From contig CM035307.1 in NCBI GenBank assembly GCA_002900995.3, forward strand, positions 4,092,001 through 4,156,000: a DNA stretch of 64,000 nt. Reading direction: 5' to 3'. The first letter of the stretch is position 1, and each line of letters opens with the position of its first letter. The notes under the pieces were generated by a model. That model was not told where the DNA came from. It did not search any database and was given only the letters and a program-made list of their open reading frames with translations. Shown one piece after another: positions 21,497 through 32,592 of the stretch. This stretch comes from Ganoderma boninense (taxonomy: Eukaryota; Basidiomycota; Agaricomycetes; Polyporales; Polyporaceae). Position numbers and translations under genes: made by a program.

Positions 21497-23226
21497 CGCC
21501 CTAGGTCGCTTAAGCCATAACGACTCGCCGTCTTTCTACTCCCGCGACAGTCCAGCACCAACGCGGGGACAGGTATATAACCAATCGCCTCCCCCTTCGC
21601 GCGGTCGCGGCCGGAGTACGAGATCCCCCGACCACAACTTGTCGCCCCGCATGCAAGGTCGAGATACCCTTCAGACACCGCCTTCTCGCTCCCCTGCTCA
21701 GTCACGAGCTGCGTCACCTCTACGCATCTTGCATGGCTGGAATTTGCACCGTAACCATACCCGCGACGAACGCTTTATACCCCCAGATCCTTTCAGCTCG
21801 CATATCCGCTGGTTTGGGTTCCGCCGAGAGCATTCCCCGTCGCGCCCTTTGGAGGCTACGCCTCCGTATGTCCCCGGTTCTCCGGCCTTCTCCCCGAGGA
21901 CATCACATACAACGCCGAATCGCCCGCTTTGGTCACGCGTGGTGATCGCCGTGTGCCCCGTCCGTGCCCGCAAGGGCCTTGACGAGGACGAGGATGAGAA
22001 GCGGAAGAAGCGCAAGCGCAACGCATGGCGCGTGTACCTCAGCGATGCCAGCTTCTTCTTCACATACACCCTCCCCCGTCTCGTGTACCTCAACTTCCTT
22101 CTGCAACTGCCCGCTCTCTACTGGCAGCGTGTCGCGCGCGTGTTCGAGGACGCCGAGCTTAGCAAGCCAGAGATCGAGCGGCTCATCGATGCGTGCGGCG
22201 ACTTCGCGCACGACCCCTCGGTCGACGCGTTCATAGCGGCGGGTTTCACGACGCCGACTCACAACGTGAAACCGCTGCCTAACGGCCTGCCATATCCAGA
22301 GGAGTGGACGCCGCCGACGGTGTCGCCCGCGCTGGCGCGGTTCAAGATCTCGTGGGAGAACTTCGTGGACACGCTCATGCGCGAGTGGAAGACGTTCAAC
22401 CTCGTGTCCGCGCTGCTCACCACGTAAGCTCTTATCATTTATCCCGTCGAGGGCGCGAACTGTGCTGACGGCAGCGCGCGCAGCGGCGATCCTCACGATC
22501 TTCCAGATCGAGGACGCCGCGAACGACCCCGTGACGCGCTGGGCGTCGCTCTTCTCGCTCATCTTCGCGATCATGTCGCTCTCGTTCGGGTGCGTGTACA
22601 TCGTGCACTTCGGGACGATGCGCTCGATGGACCGCGCGTCGCGCTGGGCGGAGGAGGCGCGCAAGACGCGCGCGGCGGTGCTCTGGAACATCTGGGTGCT
22701 GCTCGCGACGCCCGCGGTCTGGCTCGCGTGGTCGATGATCACGTTCTGCATCGCGATCCTCTCGTTCGTGTGGCGCACGGGCTCGGAGGACGACGTGAAC
22801 GGGTACCCCCCACTCACGAAGGGTCAGGCGGTGGGCGTGCGGGTCGCGATCTCGATCGTCTTTGCGTTCGGGCTGTTCAACTTCGCGATGATCATCCGCA
22901 CGTTCTCGGCGTACTCGCACCTCTCGGTCAAGCGGGACCGGCAGAGCCGGTTCCGCGCGGAGTGGGAGGAGGAGCGGGGCAGGCGCGAGCGGCGGAACAA
23001 GCGTCGACAGTCGGACGACGAGAAGGAGAGGGGGAAAGAGAAGGGGAAGCGGATGTCTCCGTCGATGGTCGGACTTGGGCTGTCTGGCGTTGGGGAGAAG
23101 GACGCGAGTTCGGCTGGGGTCATTCTCGAGAACGTCGACTTGGAGAAGGGGGATGGGGTCTACCTGGCTGGGGAACGACTTCGACCGTTGGGCACGATGT
23201 CGCCGAGATTATCGCCCAAGCTCTAG
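21497..23226 (+). CDS. Multi-pass membrane protein of unknown function (5' end unresolved)
   Basis: Exon from an acceptor near 21496 (ttaccacag) to 22423, then 22474 or later to the stop at 23226. No ATG precedes the acceptor in frame; the first internal one is at 21651, so an upstream exon is likely. The protein has an Arg/Ser/Pro-rich N-terminus (about 140 residues), a basic stretch KRKKRKRNAWRVYLSD, and a membrane-like segment FFFTYTLPRLVYLNFLLQLP. The second exon carries segments WASLFSLIFAIMSLSFGCVYIV, AAVLWNIWVLLATPAVWLAW and ISIVFAFGLFNFAMII, then a charged tail. The consensus donor at 22424 leaves two bases while the usable acceptors need one, so the splice is out of phase by one base. 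I know no function for this basidiomycete-type protein. Confidence 0.72.
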
Positions 23227-25489
23227 TTCGAGGATGGGGGGATCCGTTAGATTTTGGACGAGTAGGGGATGAGGGAGATATGAGCTGACCTGCTGGCTTT
23301 CGGGTGAGTGCTGACCTTCTCGAGAGGAAGTGGAGAGAGGAGCAGTTCAGTAGCCGTTGCTCACGGGGGTCTCGTTTGCAGGGCTTTCGACGTTATTGAC
23401 GCTCTCACATGAAGTTCTTGGACAATGCATCCGCACGTGTATACCAATACCCACACACAAGTTTCTGTCAATATGTTATCGATATCTGGGCATGTCGCAA
23501 TACCATCTTGCTTGACTTGGAATGAATGGCACAAGACCCCTTCGTCTCGATATACATGGGTCTCATATCTCCTTTGACGGAAGGACGGGACGGAGGTTCT
23601 CCACAGTCTTATTGTTGAAGACTTGGCGAAGTAAAAACACAGCCAATTGGTCAGCTCGCCGACTTCAACGCTGTCATTGAGCGTAGCCGGCTCTCCGCAT
23701 CCGTGACACTGTTCACCGACGCGTATCGCGGAATGTGAGTAATGCTCTTTTGCCCTCCTACAAAGCCTTACGATGCGAACCTCGTCCTTTGGCACAGTAT
23801 TTGGAGCCGTCCATGCTCTCAGGTCATATTCAAGGGGAAGACACTACAGTTGAAGCAAGTCCTGCTGAGAGCTGTTAGCTTCGGCTATGGCACGCGAAGA
23901 CCAAGAGGGCGGTATCCGCAGTATTCCGATGACTAATGCTGTGGTGAGTATTCCATCCAGGCGAACCGTTTTCAAGCTTGTTTGCTACCTGCGCGCACAC
24001 GAGCCACCCAGAAACCTATCCTAGACATGGCGTCACGTTGCGTCCATGTGCGCCAAGGGCAAGAAGAGTGTATCCTTAAACCTCCTTTTGCACAGCCAAG
24101 TCCTCTTGGAACCCTGCCCAAGCACAACCGTGCCGCATCTCAGCAGTGTTCGGATAGAGTCCGAGTCCTGGTCAGCACGCAAGTTCCAATGATCCTCGGT
24201 GCCTGAGCCCGTAACCATGGATTCGGGAGTCGGAGGAAGAGAGCGTGTACAAGCCGGAGGTTATACTCCTACCAAGTAAAGAAATGTGGGCACCGGACCC
24301 AAGGTTGAACCACCGAGTTGTGTGCCGACCGTTCAACTCGGTAGAGATCATCCTCCTCGCCGCAATGCGATCCAAACACGGCGTCATCAGTCAATAGTTG
24401 GTCGCCCCACTGCACAGAGCACTAGTGCTGACCAAACATCCTCCTTCGTTTGCTGCGCGTGGGGAGCATGGTACACGTTGAGGCGGAGATCAGCATGGGA
24501 ATGCGCAGTAAAGTTCCCCTCGGACCTGCCTATTCCGCCGGGAGTCCGCTCGTCCGAACTCATCTCCGAGCCTGTGCGTCATAGAAGGTGCTTGGTTGTT
24601 TATGCATTGTTGGTCTATACTGACGATGGAGGTTGTAGTATGCCAGGATCGCTAGAATCAAGTATGACATAAAGGTCCACCCGATTGACTATAAAGGCCG
24701 CAGACTCCAGTTTCCTTAACATTCTCGACCAGCCAGACACGGCTGCAGGTTTTTCAAGAAAATCTCTCAGACTTGCCGTTCGTGGGCTTTGAAAAACTTT
24801 CCGTCTTACAGCCTTTGGCACCAGGTTCTTGATTCCCTTGTGTATCTCACCCCCCACCCGCAGTGAGAAACGTGAACTCATAATCTGTAGCCAAGCTTGA
24901 TCTATGGGAACATCTCCAAAGAAGACAGGTGACCGGACCTGATGTCGGACAGGACCCGAACGAACCTCAGAGGATCCAAGTTGTTAAAACTATCCAAGAC
25001 TTCACCGGGTACTGTGCATTTACACGTTCCGTGGCTGGACGCTGAGCCTTTCCCAGAACCACAAGCATGGATCTCTTCTCACAATGTTGTCGGGATAGGT
25101 CCCTCGTCCCAACACTGAGTCGTCCAGCGCATTGGAACAGCAGCTCAATAAATGGCTCGTCAAGTCAACACAGACATCACATTTGTAGGGTGTCAGCTTT
25201 GCAAAACAACTTGGCATTTGTCTTGCAGTACGTTTACCTCCGCTTCAGGACTGTCAGGATGTTTATTTTTAACCCATCGCAGCTACTCCCACAGCGATGC
25301 CAAGAACCTATGTTGAGCAGAGATCTCCTGCTGCGTCGTCTCCAACGCCGCGCAGAGAACGAACTTTTCTCAATGCCAAGGTAGTATTGCACCATCTCCA
25401 AGCGCTTTTAGCATGGATTCACCCCTGTTCGAAATTTAGCCACCTTTTGTGTGGAATGTTCTGGGCTACTCGATGGTGGTATAAAGAGG
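23227..25489. other. Intergenic region, no gene seen
   Basis: About 2.3 kb without coding-like composition, splice-consistent exons, RNA genes or clear repeats. The last part is the promoter of the secreted repeat-peptide gene. Confidence 0.55.
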
Positions 25490-25495
25490 ACTCTC
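25490..25495 (+). promoter_or_regulatory. TATA box of the repeat-peptide gene
   Basis: TATAAA (followed by gagga) lies 76-81 bases before the start codon at 25571. This canonical box suggests a strongly regulated or highly expressed gene, as is common for secreted fungal peptides. Confidence 0.65.
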
Positions 25496-25570
25496 CTCGA
25501 AGACAATGACCTCCAGCCTCGCAGCTCCAGCTATCCGCTCCATCTGAATACGCCTTCTCGTCTCATCGCC

Positions 25571-27448
25571 ATGCAATTCAAGAACAACTTCGTCTTGCTC
25601 ATCATTGCGGCCGTCATCTCGGCTACCGCTGCTGTCCCCGTAAATCTCTCTTCCATCTGCCCATTCAAGCCTCACTCTTTGATGACGCTTGCACCCTTAG
25701 CTTCCGGGAGGTGTCGGCGTCGTATCTACCACCGGTAGTGTTATCGACAAGCCCTCTCTGAATGGCTTCCCGGTCCGAGGGAGAAGCCCCGTTAAGGTGG
25801 AAGCACGCGACCCGCGCCACGGCCATGATTCCGGAAGCCGTGGCCGTGGAGACAGCAGGAACCGCCGTGACGTGTGTTGATTTTTCCTACCCCAATGCGA
25901 ACACTGCTCACCCGTTTCTCTCCCCAGCTCGAGGCCCGTCGTCACGGCGGTGACAGCGGCAGCCGCGGCCGAGGCGACAGCAGGAACCGCCGTGGTGTAG
26001 GTCTTTATGACGAGTACCACATGCGGTGTGCTAACCACCTCATTATATAGCTCGAAGCTCGCCGGCACGGAGGCGACTCGGGTAGCCGTGGTCGTGGCGA
26101 CAGCAGGAACCGTCGCGCCGTACGTTCACATTCAAGTAGCGGTGCTCGTGTTCCCCACTCACCAACGGCATTCCAACAGCTCGAGGCGCGCCGCCACGGC
26201 GACTCTGGAAGTCGCGGTCGAGGGGACAGTCGGGTCCGCCGCGACGTACGCATGTCACACTCAATGCCAAATGCCATTCGTAACATCATCTGGTTTTCGC
26301 AGCTTGAGGCTCGCCGCCACGGATCCGGTTCTCGTGGACGTGGTGACAGCAGGAACCGTCGCTCCGTATGTTGATCTTTCTTTCCACCGACGTCCTTAAC
26401 AACTAACCGTCGACTTTTTAGCTTGAGGCCCGCCGCCATGGCTCCGGGTCTCGTGGTCGGGGTGATAGTCGGAACCGTCGTGATGTACGCCATTTCTTAT
26501 TTCTACTGTTGTGTACTCTCAACTGACTTCCATGATCCTTCTAGCTCGAGGCTCGCCGCCACGGCTCTGGCTCTCGTGGCCGTGGTGACAGCCGCAACCG
26601 TCGCTCCGTACGTCTTGTCTTCTGCCTTTTGGATTGAATGACCGTGAGCTAATTAGATGATATCCCAGATTGAGGCTCGTCGCCACGGCTCTGGTTCTCG
26701 CGGCCGTGGCGATAGTAGGAACCGTCGTTCTGTAAGTATCAGGAATTGTAAATATTACGACACCCTTTCTGAAGCCAACCTAACAGCTCGAGGCTCGCCG
26801 TCACGGTGATTCCGGAAGCCGTGGCCGCGGCGATAGTCGCAACCGCAGGACTGTAAGTCGTTTACATTCTAGGAGGTTTGAACGTCGGGCTGAGGTCAAA
26901 ACAGCTCGAGGCCCGCCGTCATGGATCGGGAAGTCGGGGCCGCGGTGACAGCAGGGGTCGTCGTGCCGTACGTTTCCGCTTCCGCGCTTTCTACAATTGT
27001 AAACTCAGTACTGATATATGTCTGCTCTAGCTGGAAGCTCGTCGCCACGGTTCCGGCAGCCGTGGTCGTGGAGATAGCAGGAACCGTCGCGAGGTATGTT
27101 TACAGTTAACTCGCGTCAGCCTCCTTTACTCACGAGACGACAAGCTGGAGGCCCGTCGCCACGGATCTGGGAGTCGCGGCCGTGGTAATAGCAGGAACCG
27201 TGGTGATAGCAGGAACCGCCGTGGCGTAAGCATTTCATTGCTCTCTCACACAAACCTTTCTGACGCATCGTGGATGTAGCTGGAGGCTCGTCGTCACGGA
27301 GGTGACTCTGGTAGTCGTGGGCGTGGAGACAGTCGGAACCGTCGTGGGGTATGTCCTTCTCTACTCCAAGTATCTTGATTGTGTTCATCTTTACCTTGTG
27401 TAGCTCGAGGCTCGTCGCCATGGGTCCGGCTCTCGTAGCCGTACCTAG
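25571..27448 (+). CDS. Secreted tandem-repeat peptide precursor, one repeat per exon (KEP/RiPP-like)
   Basis: Fifteen exons splice without a single frame problem: 25571-25639, 25701-25871, 25928-25996, 26051-26119, 26180-26245, 26303-26365, 26422-26484, 26545-26607, 26669-26731, 26787-26852, 26905-26967, 27031-27093, 27145-27225, 27280-27348 and 27404-27448 (360 residues). Exon 1 is a signal peptide (basic start, core FVLLIIAAVISATAA). Exon 2 holds a pro-region and a degenerate first repeat. Exons 3-14 each encode one unit (21-27 residues; consensus LEARRHGSGSRGRGDSRNRR plus one variable residue). Exon 15 is a truncated unit before TAG. Each full unit has RR after LEA and at its end, fitting Kex2 cleavage to 13-15-residue peptides H...N and four-residue X-LEA spacers. 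The architecture resembles Kex2-processed repeat proteins (repellents, dikaritin-type precursors), but the core sequence is not one I recognise. No modifying enzyme is obvious nearby. Confidence 0.9.
25771..27448 (+). repeat. Tandem exon-repeat array (14 units)
   Basis: Exon-intron units of about 110-140 bases repeat head to tail. The exonic parts are near-identical in protein and mostly synonymous in DNA, while the 51-63 bp introns are essentially unrelated beyond splice signals. Units differ by the insert G, D or GD before SGS (exons 2-5, 10 and 14), by the last residue (D, G, A, S, T or E), by a V or G in place of N in two units, and by an internal six-residue duplication in exon 13. Exon 9 starts with I instead of L. 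Thirteen of 14 units contain RGDS. Confidence 0.92.
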
Positions 27449-27862
27449 GCTCTACGTTGCCATTCCAACGATGGCGCGACACCTCTGCTTGGAACTAGTC
27501 GCAAAACCAAAGATGGAATCTCCTCAAGGATTGGTTCGGTTTGCTGATATGTGCTCCCCTCGCCTCCCAGTCGGATTCGGTTGAAAACAGTTTGGGTCGG
27601 GTTGACATGGCTGTTACGTTGTACGATAAGAGCCCCTATGACTTTGTGGGTGACCTGCGGTCGTGGTGGGTATGAACTCTGTCTGGTGATTGTACCATCG
27701 TGTCGAAATGCATCGTGGATTAGTGTATTAAGCTCAACGGAGGGATATGGAAACAATGTCAATGTCATGACTTTGAGGTAAGTATAACCAATACCATAGA
27801 CAACCATACATGCTGCGACGAAACAAGGGGAAGGAGCACACAAGAAACCGCTATACATATAC
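27449..27862. other. Convergent intergenic region
   Basis: About 410 bases between the stop of the repeat-peptide gene and the stop of RFC1. It holds the two 3' untranslated regions; no further feature is seen. Confidence 0.6.
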
Positions 27863-30800
27863 TCAGCTCTTCTTCAAGGCTTTTGGTTTAGCTGCGGCTT
27901 TGCCCTTGCCTGTGGCTGTCGCTTTGCCCTTCTTCGGCGCCTTAATGAGGCTGTCGTGTTCGGCGTCATCATCGACCTGCTTCTCATCTTCCTCAGCCTC
28001 TGGGACCTCGTCATCAACCTGAAAAGGTTGTCTCATTAAAACAGCGACGTCGCAACACAACACTGAGGCAATATACTTACATCGAAGGCTTCTTCAAGAT
28101 CTGGAGCGGGTCCTGCCGCTGCGATCTTCTTAGGCGCCTTACCGAGCGCTTCCGCCTTGTGGAACGCGACAGGGTGATCGCGTGAGTTGTACCTGGTTGA
28201 AAACATGTCAATGTCGGCAAACGAGACAAAGAATTTAAAAACATACTTCTTAGTGAATGACGTCTTTGTCGCAGTCGAGATCTTCTTGAGTACATTCCCG
28301 TCGATATGGTCGCCGACCCCGAGCTCGACGATGGTGTCCCAATCTTCGCGAGTGAGGAAGTACTCATCCATGAATTCGATGGTCTCATCTACCGCGCTCT
28401 GCAAATGATCGTCAATGTCAGCAAGCATTCAAGGATTGCAAGAAATGCGTACAGCTCCTTGATCCATTAACGGCTGGACAAGATGAGGGAACAGCGCTGG
28501 GATGTACGATTGCCTGATTTCGGACTTGTCTCCAGATGTCTTCAGTCGCATCCGGGCCTGGACGTCTGTCAGCTGGCGACTTAGCTTCGACTGCTTAGAA
28601 TTCTGCCCCAGCCATCTACAATTTCGGGTGAGTGAATCGCCGTATCAGCCTGAACGAAGACGACATACTGAGGGAACGACATCGCGTTCGGCCCGCCGTA
28701 CCCGGCGCCCCATCCCATACAGGAACGACGCAGGACGAATAGTCGAGCAGACGGCATGAAGCGGCATGAGCGACCAGTACTGGTTAGGTCCATGGATCAG
28801 ACTGTCGACCAAGTCGCCGTCCGATAACGATTGTGCTGCCTTGTCCATGAGCTCGAGGTGCTTCAACGTCTTCTCCGGCCCGTCGGCGTTCCGGATGCGG
28901 GAGGGCTGCGTCTTCAAGTAGTTCTCCTGCATGAAGAGCGGCACGAACGACGGGTCATGGAAGTACATCTCCATCTTGTCATTGAGCGTCTCGCGCGAGG
29001 TTGGCAAGAACATCCCAGGCCCAAGGATCTTGTTGATGACGCCGAACGGCGTCATGATGGTGTACTTCTCGTTCGCCTTTACACTGGAAGCGGTGTGTCA
29101 AGTCAGCCGCAATAACGTCGGGATTGTGTAGCACTTACAGGCTCTTGCCCTCGTCGAAGTCGATCGTATTGCTCGACAACCTCCATGTTGAGAGCATGTT
29201 CAAGACCTGACGGATGTCCGACTGTGCACCCTGAACCAGCTGGTCGACGACATTGGCCGGTATCTTCATCTTCTCCCTAATGCATCGTTAGTTGAACGCT
29301 CATCAACGCAGGGCGGACGAAAGACAAACGTACTTGAAGGCTATACTCAGTATCCTCGAGCGGATAACATTCGCCTCAGGACGCTTGAATGTGAGGTTGT
29401 ACGTCGCGTTGATGAGGGGCTTGAGCTTCTGTGCGCCGCGGTCGTTCGCAATGCAAATGATAGGGATCTTCGACTTCCTGATCAGAGCCGTGAGGGCGCC
29501 GACACCTCCACGGTCACCAGCGGACATGCCGTCGACTTCGTCCATAATCAAACAGGACTTGTCTGTGATTGTGACGCCGGCAGCATTCGTTTTCTACACA
29601 CCAGATAGTCATGAGCAAGAAAGGTTGGGCCCGACACATCCAACGGGACGTACCTTGCCGCCTCCCATCCAGCCATCGAGAGACGTATTCATGATGTTTG
29701 TGCTGTTCTGTCACCACATATATCAGGACGCCTCGCACAACACCAACCGGCTCCATGCCTACCTCGACGAGCTTCTTGCTCCTTGCATCGCTCGCGTTCA
29801 GCTCAATCGGCGTGAACCCTGCCAGCTTAGCACACAAGTGCGCACTCGTAGTCTTCCCGATCCCAGGGGGACCAGTAATCATGACCGCCCGGAACACGTT
29901 CATGCCCTCCTTGCCCGGCTTCTTGAAGTCGCTTTTCAGGCTCGCCGCCCAGCTGCTCAGCCAGCCCTGCAGCTTCTCGATCTGTCCCTTGTTCCCGCAG
30001 ATCTCCTTCAGCGTCTGCGGCGCGTACCTGTCCGTCCATAGCTGATTCCCTGCAACCGTCTTTGCTCCAGGACCCGCCGAGGACGCAGCGGCCTTCGCGG
30101 CCTGCTTCTCGCGCTGCTCCATTTCCTTCGCATTCTGCCTGATCGCCTCCTGCTCCTTCTCGATCTTCTTGCGCGTCTTGTCATCTAACATCGAGTCGTC
30201 CGTCACGCGCGTCGCGATGAGATTTAGGAATCCGTCCTCGTCGAGCGTCTTGAGCTTGTTCTTCTCGATCGCCTTGAGCTTGCTGGGCCCTGCATCTGCC
30301 CCTAGGATGACGTACGACGTCTTCGACGAAGGTTGGCCCACCACACGGCTGTAGACATGTCAACACTGCAAACGGCACGCGAAAGAAGAGTCAGACGCAC
30401 CCGCCGTAGCGCTTCGCGAGCTCGACCGCCTCGTCGCGCGACAGGCTGCTAAGCTCGCCCGTGAAGACGAACGAAAGGCCTGCGAGACAGTTCGGGTCCT
30501 CTGGAATGGGTATCTCTTTCGAACCTGGGGCTGATGGCCCTGCGCGCCCAGCCTTCATCGCGTACCAGCTGTAAACAAAGGTTAGTGGTCACCTTGCGAA
30601 TCCACCGCGGAAACGTACTTGGGCTTCTTCGCCGTGGCCTTGTCATCGTCCTTCGCAGGCTTCTTGTCGTCGGCTTTGACAGGCTTCTTATCCTCAGCTT
30701 TCGCGGACTTTTGATCCTTGGTCTCCGCCTTGGCTTTAGCCGTCTTTGCGGGCGTTGCCTTCGCAGGCGTCGACTTTGCAGGAGCCTTCTTCGCCGGAGC

Positions 30801-32592
30801 GGTCTTCTTGTTCTTCTTCGGGACATCCAAGTCCTCGTCGTCGTCGTCGACTACGAAGTCATCGTCTTCATCCTCATCGGACGACACAATAAAGTCGTCG
30901 TCCTTGGTCGACTTCTTGCGCGAGGATGACGCTGCGGGTTTGCGTGGGGACGGCTTCTTCGGCGAGGGCTTGTTCTGCTTGGGTTTCGACGTCGAGGCAC
31001 TCGCGCGGGATTTGGAGGGAGAGGCAGGAGTCGTAGCCTGCTTCTTCTTTGGCGGAGGTGGCTCATCGTCGTCTTCCTCGTCGCTCGAGATGACAACCTT
31101 CGCTTTGCGTTTCACAGGGGCGGATATGGGAGGTTCGTCGTCATCGCTGTCAATGTCCATGGCCGCCTCGCTCTTGAGCTTCTGTGGAAGACAAATGGAG
31201 TCAGAAAGTTGAGTGCACAAATTCTGAAAAGAAACAAACAAAAGAAACAAAAAAAAATGATCAGGCTTTGTCTCTAGTGTGTGATTTTTAAGGAATATTG
31301 GAGGTCTGACCAACTTCCAAAAGTATTAATATAGGTTCGATGGAGACTACACGACGGGCAAGGGCGGATACCTCAGGCCGGAATAAGGTTGTAAAATGAC
31401 CGGGAATGGTCTCCTGTCACAACCATATTCCGCACCTGAATCTTTGGTAAGCGCCGTATAGATCAACATAACAAAACGTACTTAGTCGCTCAACGGATCA
31501 ATAAGGTGGAATTATTTCCTATGTTCATGAGCGCCTTTGAGAATTCAGGTCCTGGATATGGCGACAGGAGACCAGTCCCGGTTCTTTTACAAACGTATTC
31601 CGCCCAGCGGTATCCGCCATTGTCCGTCCTGTAGTCCCGGACCTGTCTGTCAGGCTGTCCAGGACCGGAATCTTGGATAACAGACCATGATAAGGTCTTT
31701 GTTACTCAATGCATATGACGCTTTCGAGATTCGGGTCCTAAACCAGCCTTGCGACCGTGAATTGTAGCCAGGACATATATCATAATTGCAAGGACTTTCT
31801 GAAGAAGTGCGGAATCGGACATTGCATGTCGTGCATGTTCACAGAGCCATGCATGACCATAAGTGGTGAACACCGCGCTTCGGGCGCGGGTAATCCCGCA
31901 CGAAGCGCAGTGTGCATCGTCCCGATGGCCAGGTTCACTCAGAGGCGGAATATATGCGCCGAACTTTGAGCTCAGGACGCAGCTGGGGAATACGCATGAC
32001 GAAATAGAGTGCGGAGTGCATTGGAACAAGCCCATGGCATCACGAAACGGCTTGCCTGCGGTTTAAGAGAAGGGAACTCACAGGCGTCGTTTTGAGCGCT
32101 GCTTTTGTTGCTGGAATGGGTTTGGGGGGAACCTTGGTGATTATAGACTTCCTGAGGGAGCGATAAACGCAGTATGAGGATAAGCTTAGCGGCGCCGGCT
32201 GTGAGAAACTGACGCACGACGCTGGTGGCTTCTTGGGCTTGCTGTCGACCTTTCAACAACCGAAACGATTCTGTGTAGTCGAAAACTCACCTTCCCTCCT
32301 CTTCCTCATCGTCACCTTCCGAGCCCATAAGCTTTGATAACGAGGTGCTATCTGAACATAAGACTCACTGATCTCTATCGTGTTGCCTTGCGCCGTTCCA
32401 TTTGCACGTCGCTGAACCACCCTCTGCATCCTAGACAGCATACATAGTAGAGGTACCACTCACCACTCCGTTGGCCTTATGAACCGGTGTCTGTGAGCTA
32501 CCTGCCGTCGTCTGACTGCTGCCCTTGGAGAAGAAGCCGCGAATGTCGCGTCCGTGCGTTTTGGTCGCGGCCTTGGCCTTCGTCGTCGCCAT
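27863..32592 (-). CDS. rfc1: Replication factor C subunit 1 (large clamp-loader subunit)
   Basis: ATP-driven loading of PCNA onto DNA. Exons placed from the 5' end: 32592-32464; one or more exons around 32427-32060; then 31181-30619, 30568-30401, 30348-29763, 29707-29654, 29593-29334, 29276-29139, 29083-28669, 28615-28453, 28398-28247, 28192-28081 and 28018-27863. Domains in order: an N-terminal PIP-like motif (DIRGFFSK), an acidic/Lys-rich linker, BRCT (PNCLAGLSFVFTGELSSLSR to SSKTSYVILG), AAA+ with Walker A GPPGIGKTTSAHL and Walker B LIMDEVDGMSAGDRGG, sensor-1 region PIICIANDR, and the RFC1 C-terminal domain (PGMFLPTSRETLNDKMEMYF; FPQWLGQNSKQSK), ending in a basic tail. One base too many near 28704-28712 breaks the frame between SFLYGMG and AGYGGPN. 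The linker is split by an intron of about 0.9 kb carrying inverted repeats. A MluI cell-cycle box lies 101 bases upstream. Confidence 0.93.
31182..32060 (-). other. Oversized RFC1 intron (about 0.9 kb)
   Basis: Between the exon encoding SIITKVPPKPIPATKAA and the acidic exon starting at 31181 lies about 0.9 kb without coding signal; all other introns in this gene are 50-60 bases. It contains the inverted repeats at 31375-31418 and 31563-31605. The donor is probably the gtgagttccc just below 32085. Confidence 0.6.
31375..31605. mobile_element. Putative small inverted-repeat element in the RFC1 intron
   Basis: 31375-31418 and 31563-31605 are inverted copies of about 43 bases. Aligning the first with the reverse complement of the second pairs roughly four bases in five, with the best block ggtctcctgtc/gacaggagacc. 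The interior is about 145 bases without an open frame. This fits a non-autonomous MITE-like insertion, but no flanking target-site duplication is certain. Confidence 0.5.

Noticed and set aside
25928..27403. CRISPR-like array: about 65-base repeats separated by unique 51-63-base spacers
   Set aside because: The repeats encode a continuous protein, begin after YAG and end at GTRNGT, and the rest of the window is intron-rich eukaryotic DNA. They are exons and introns.
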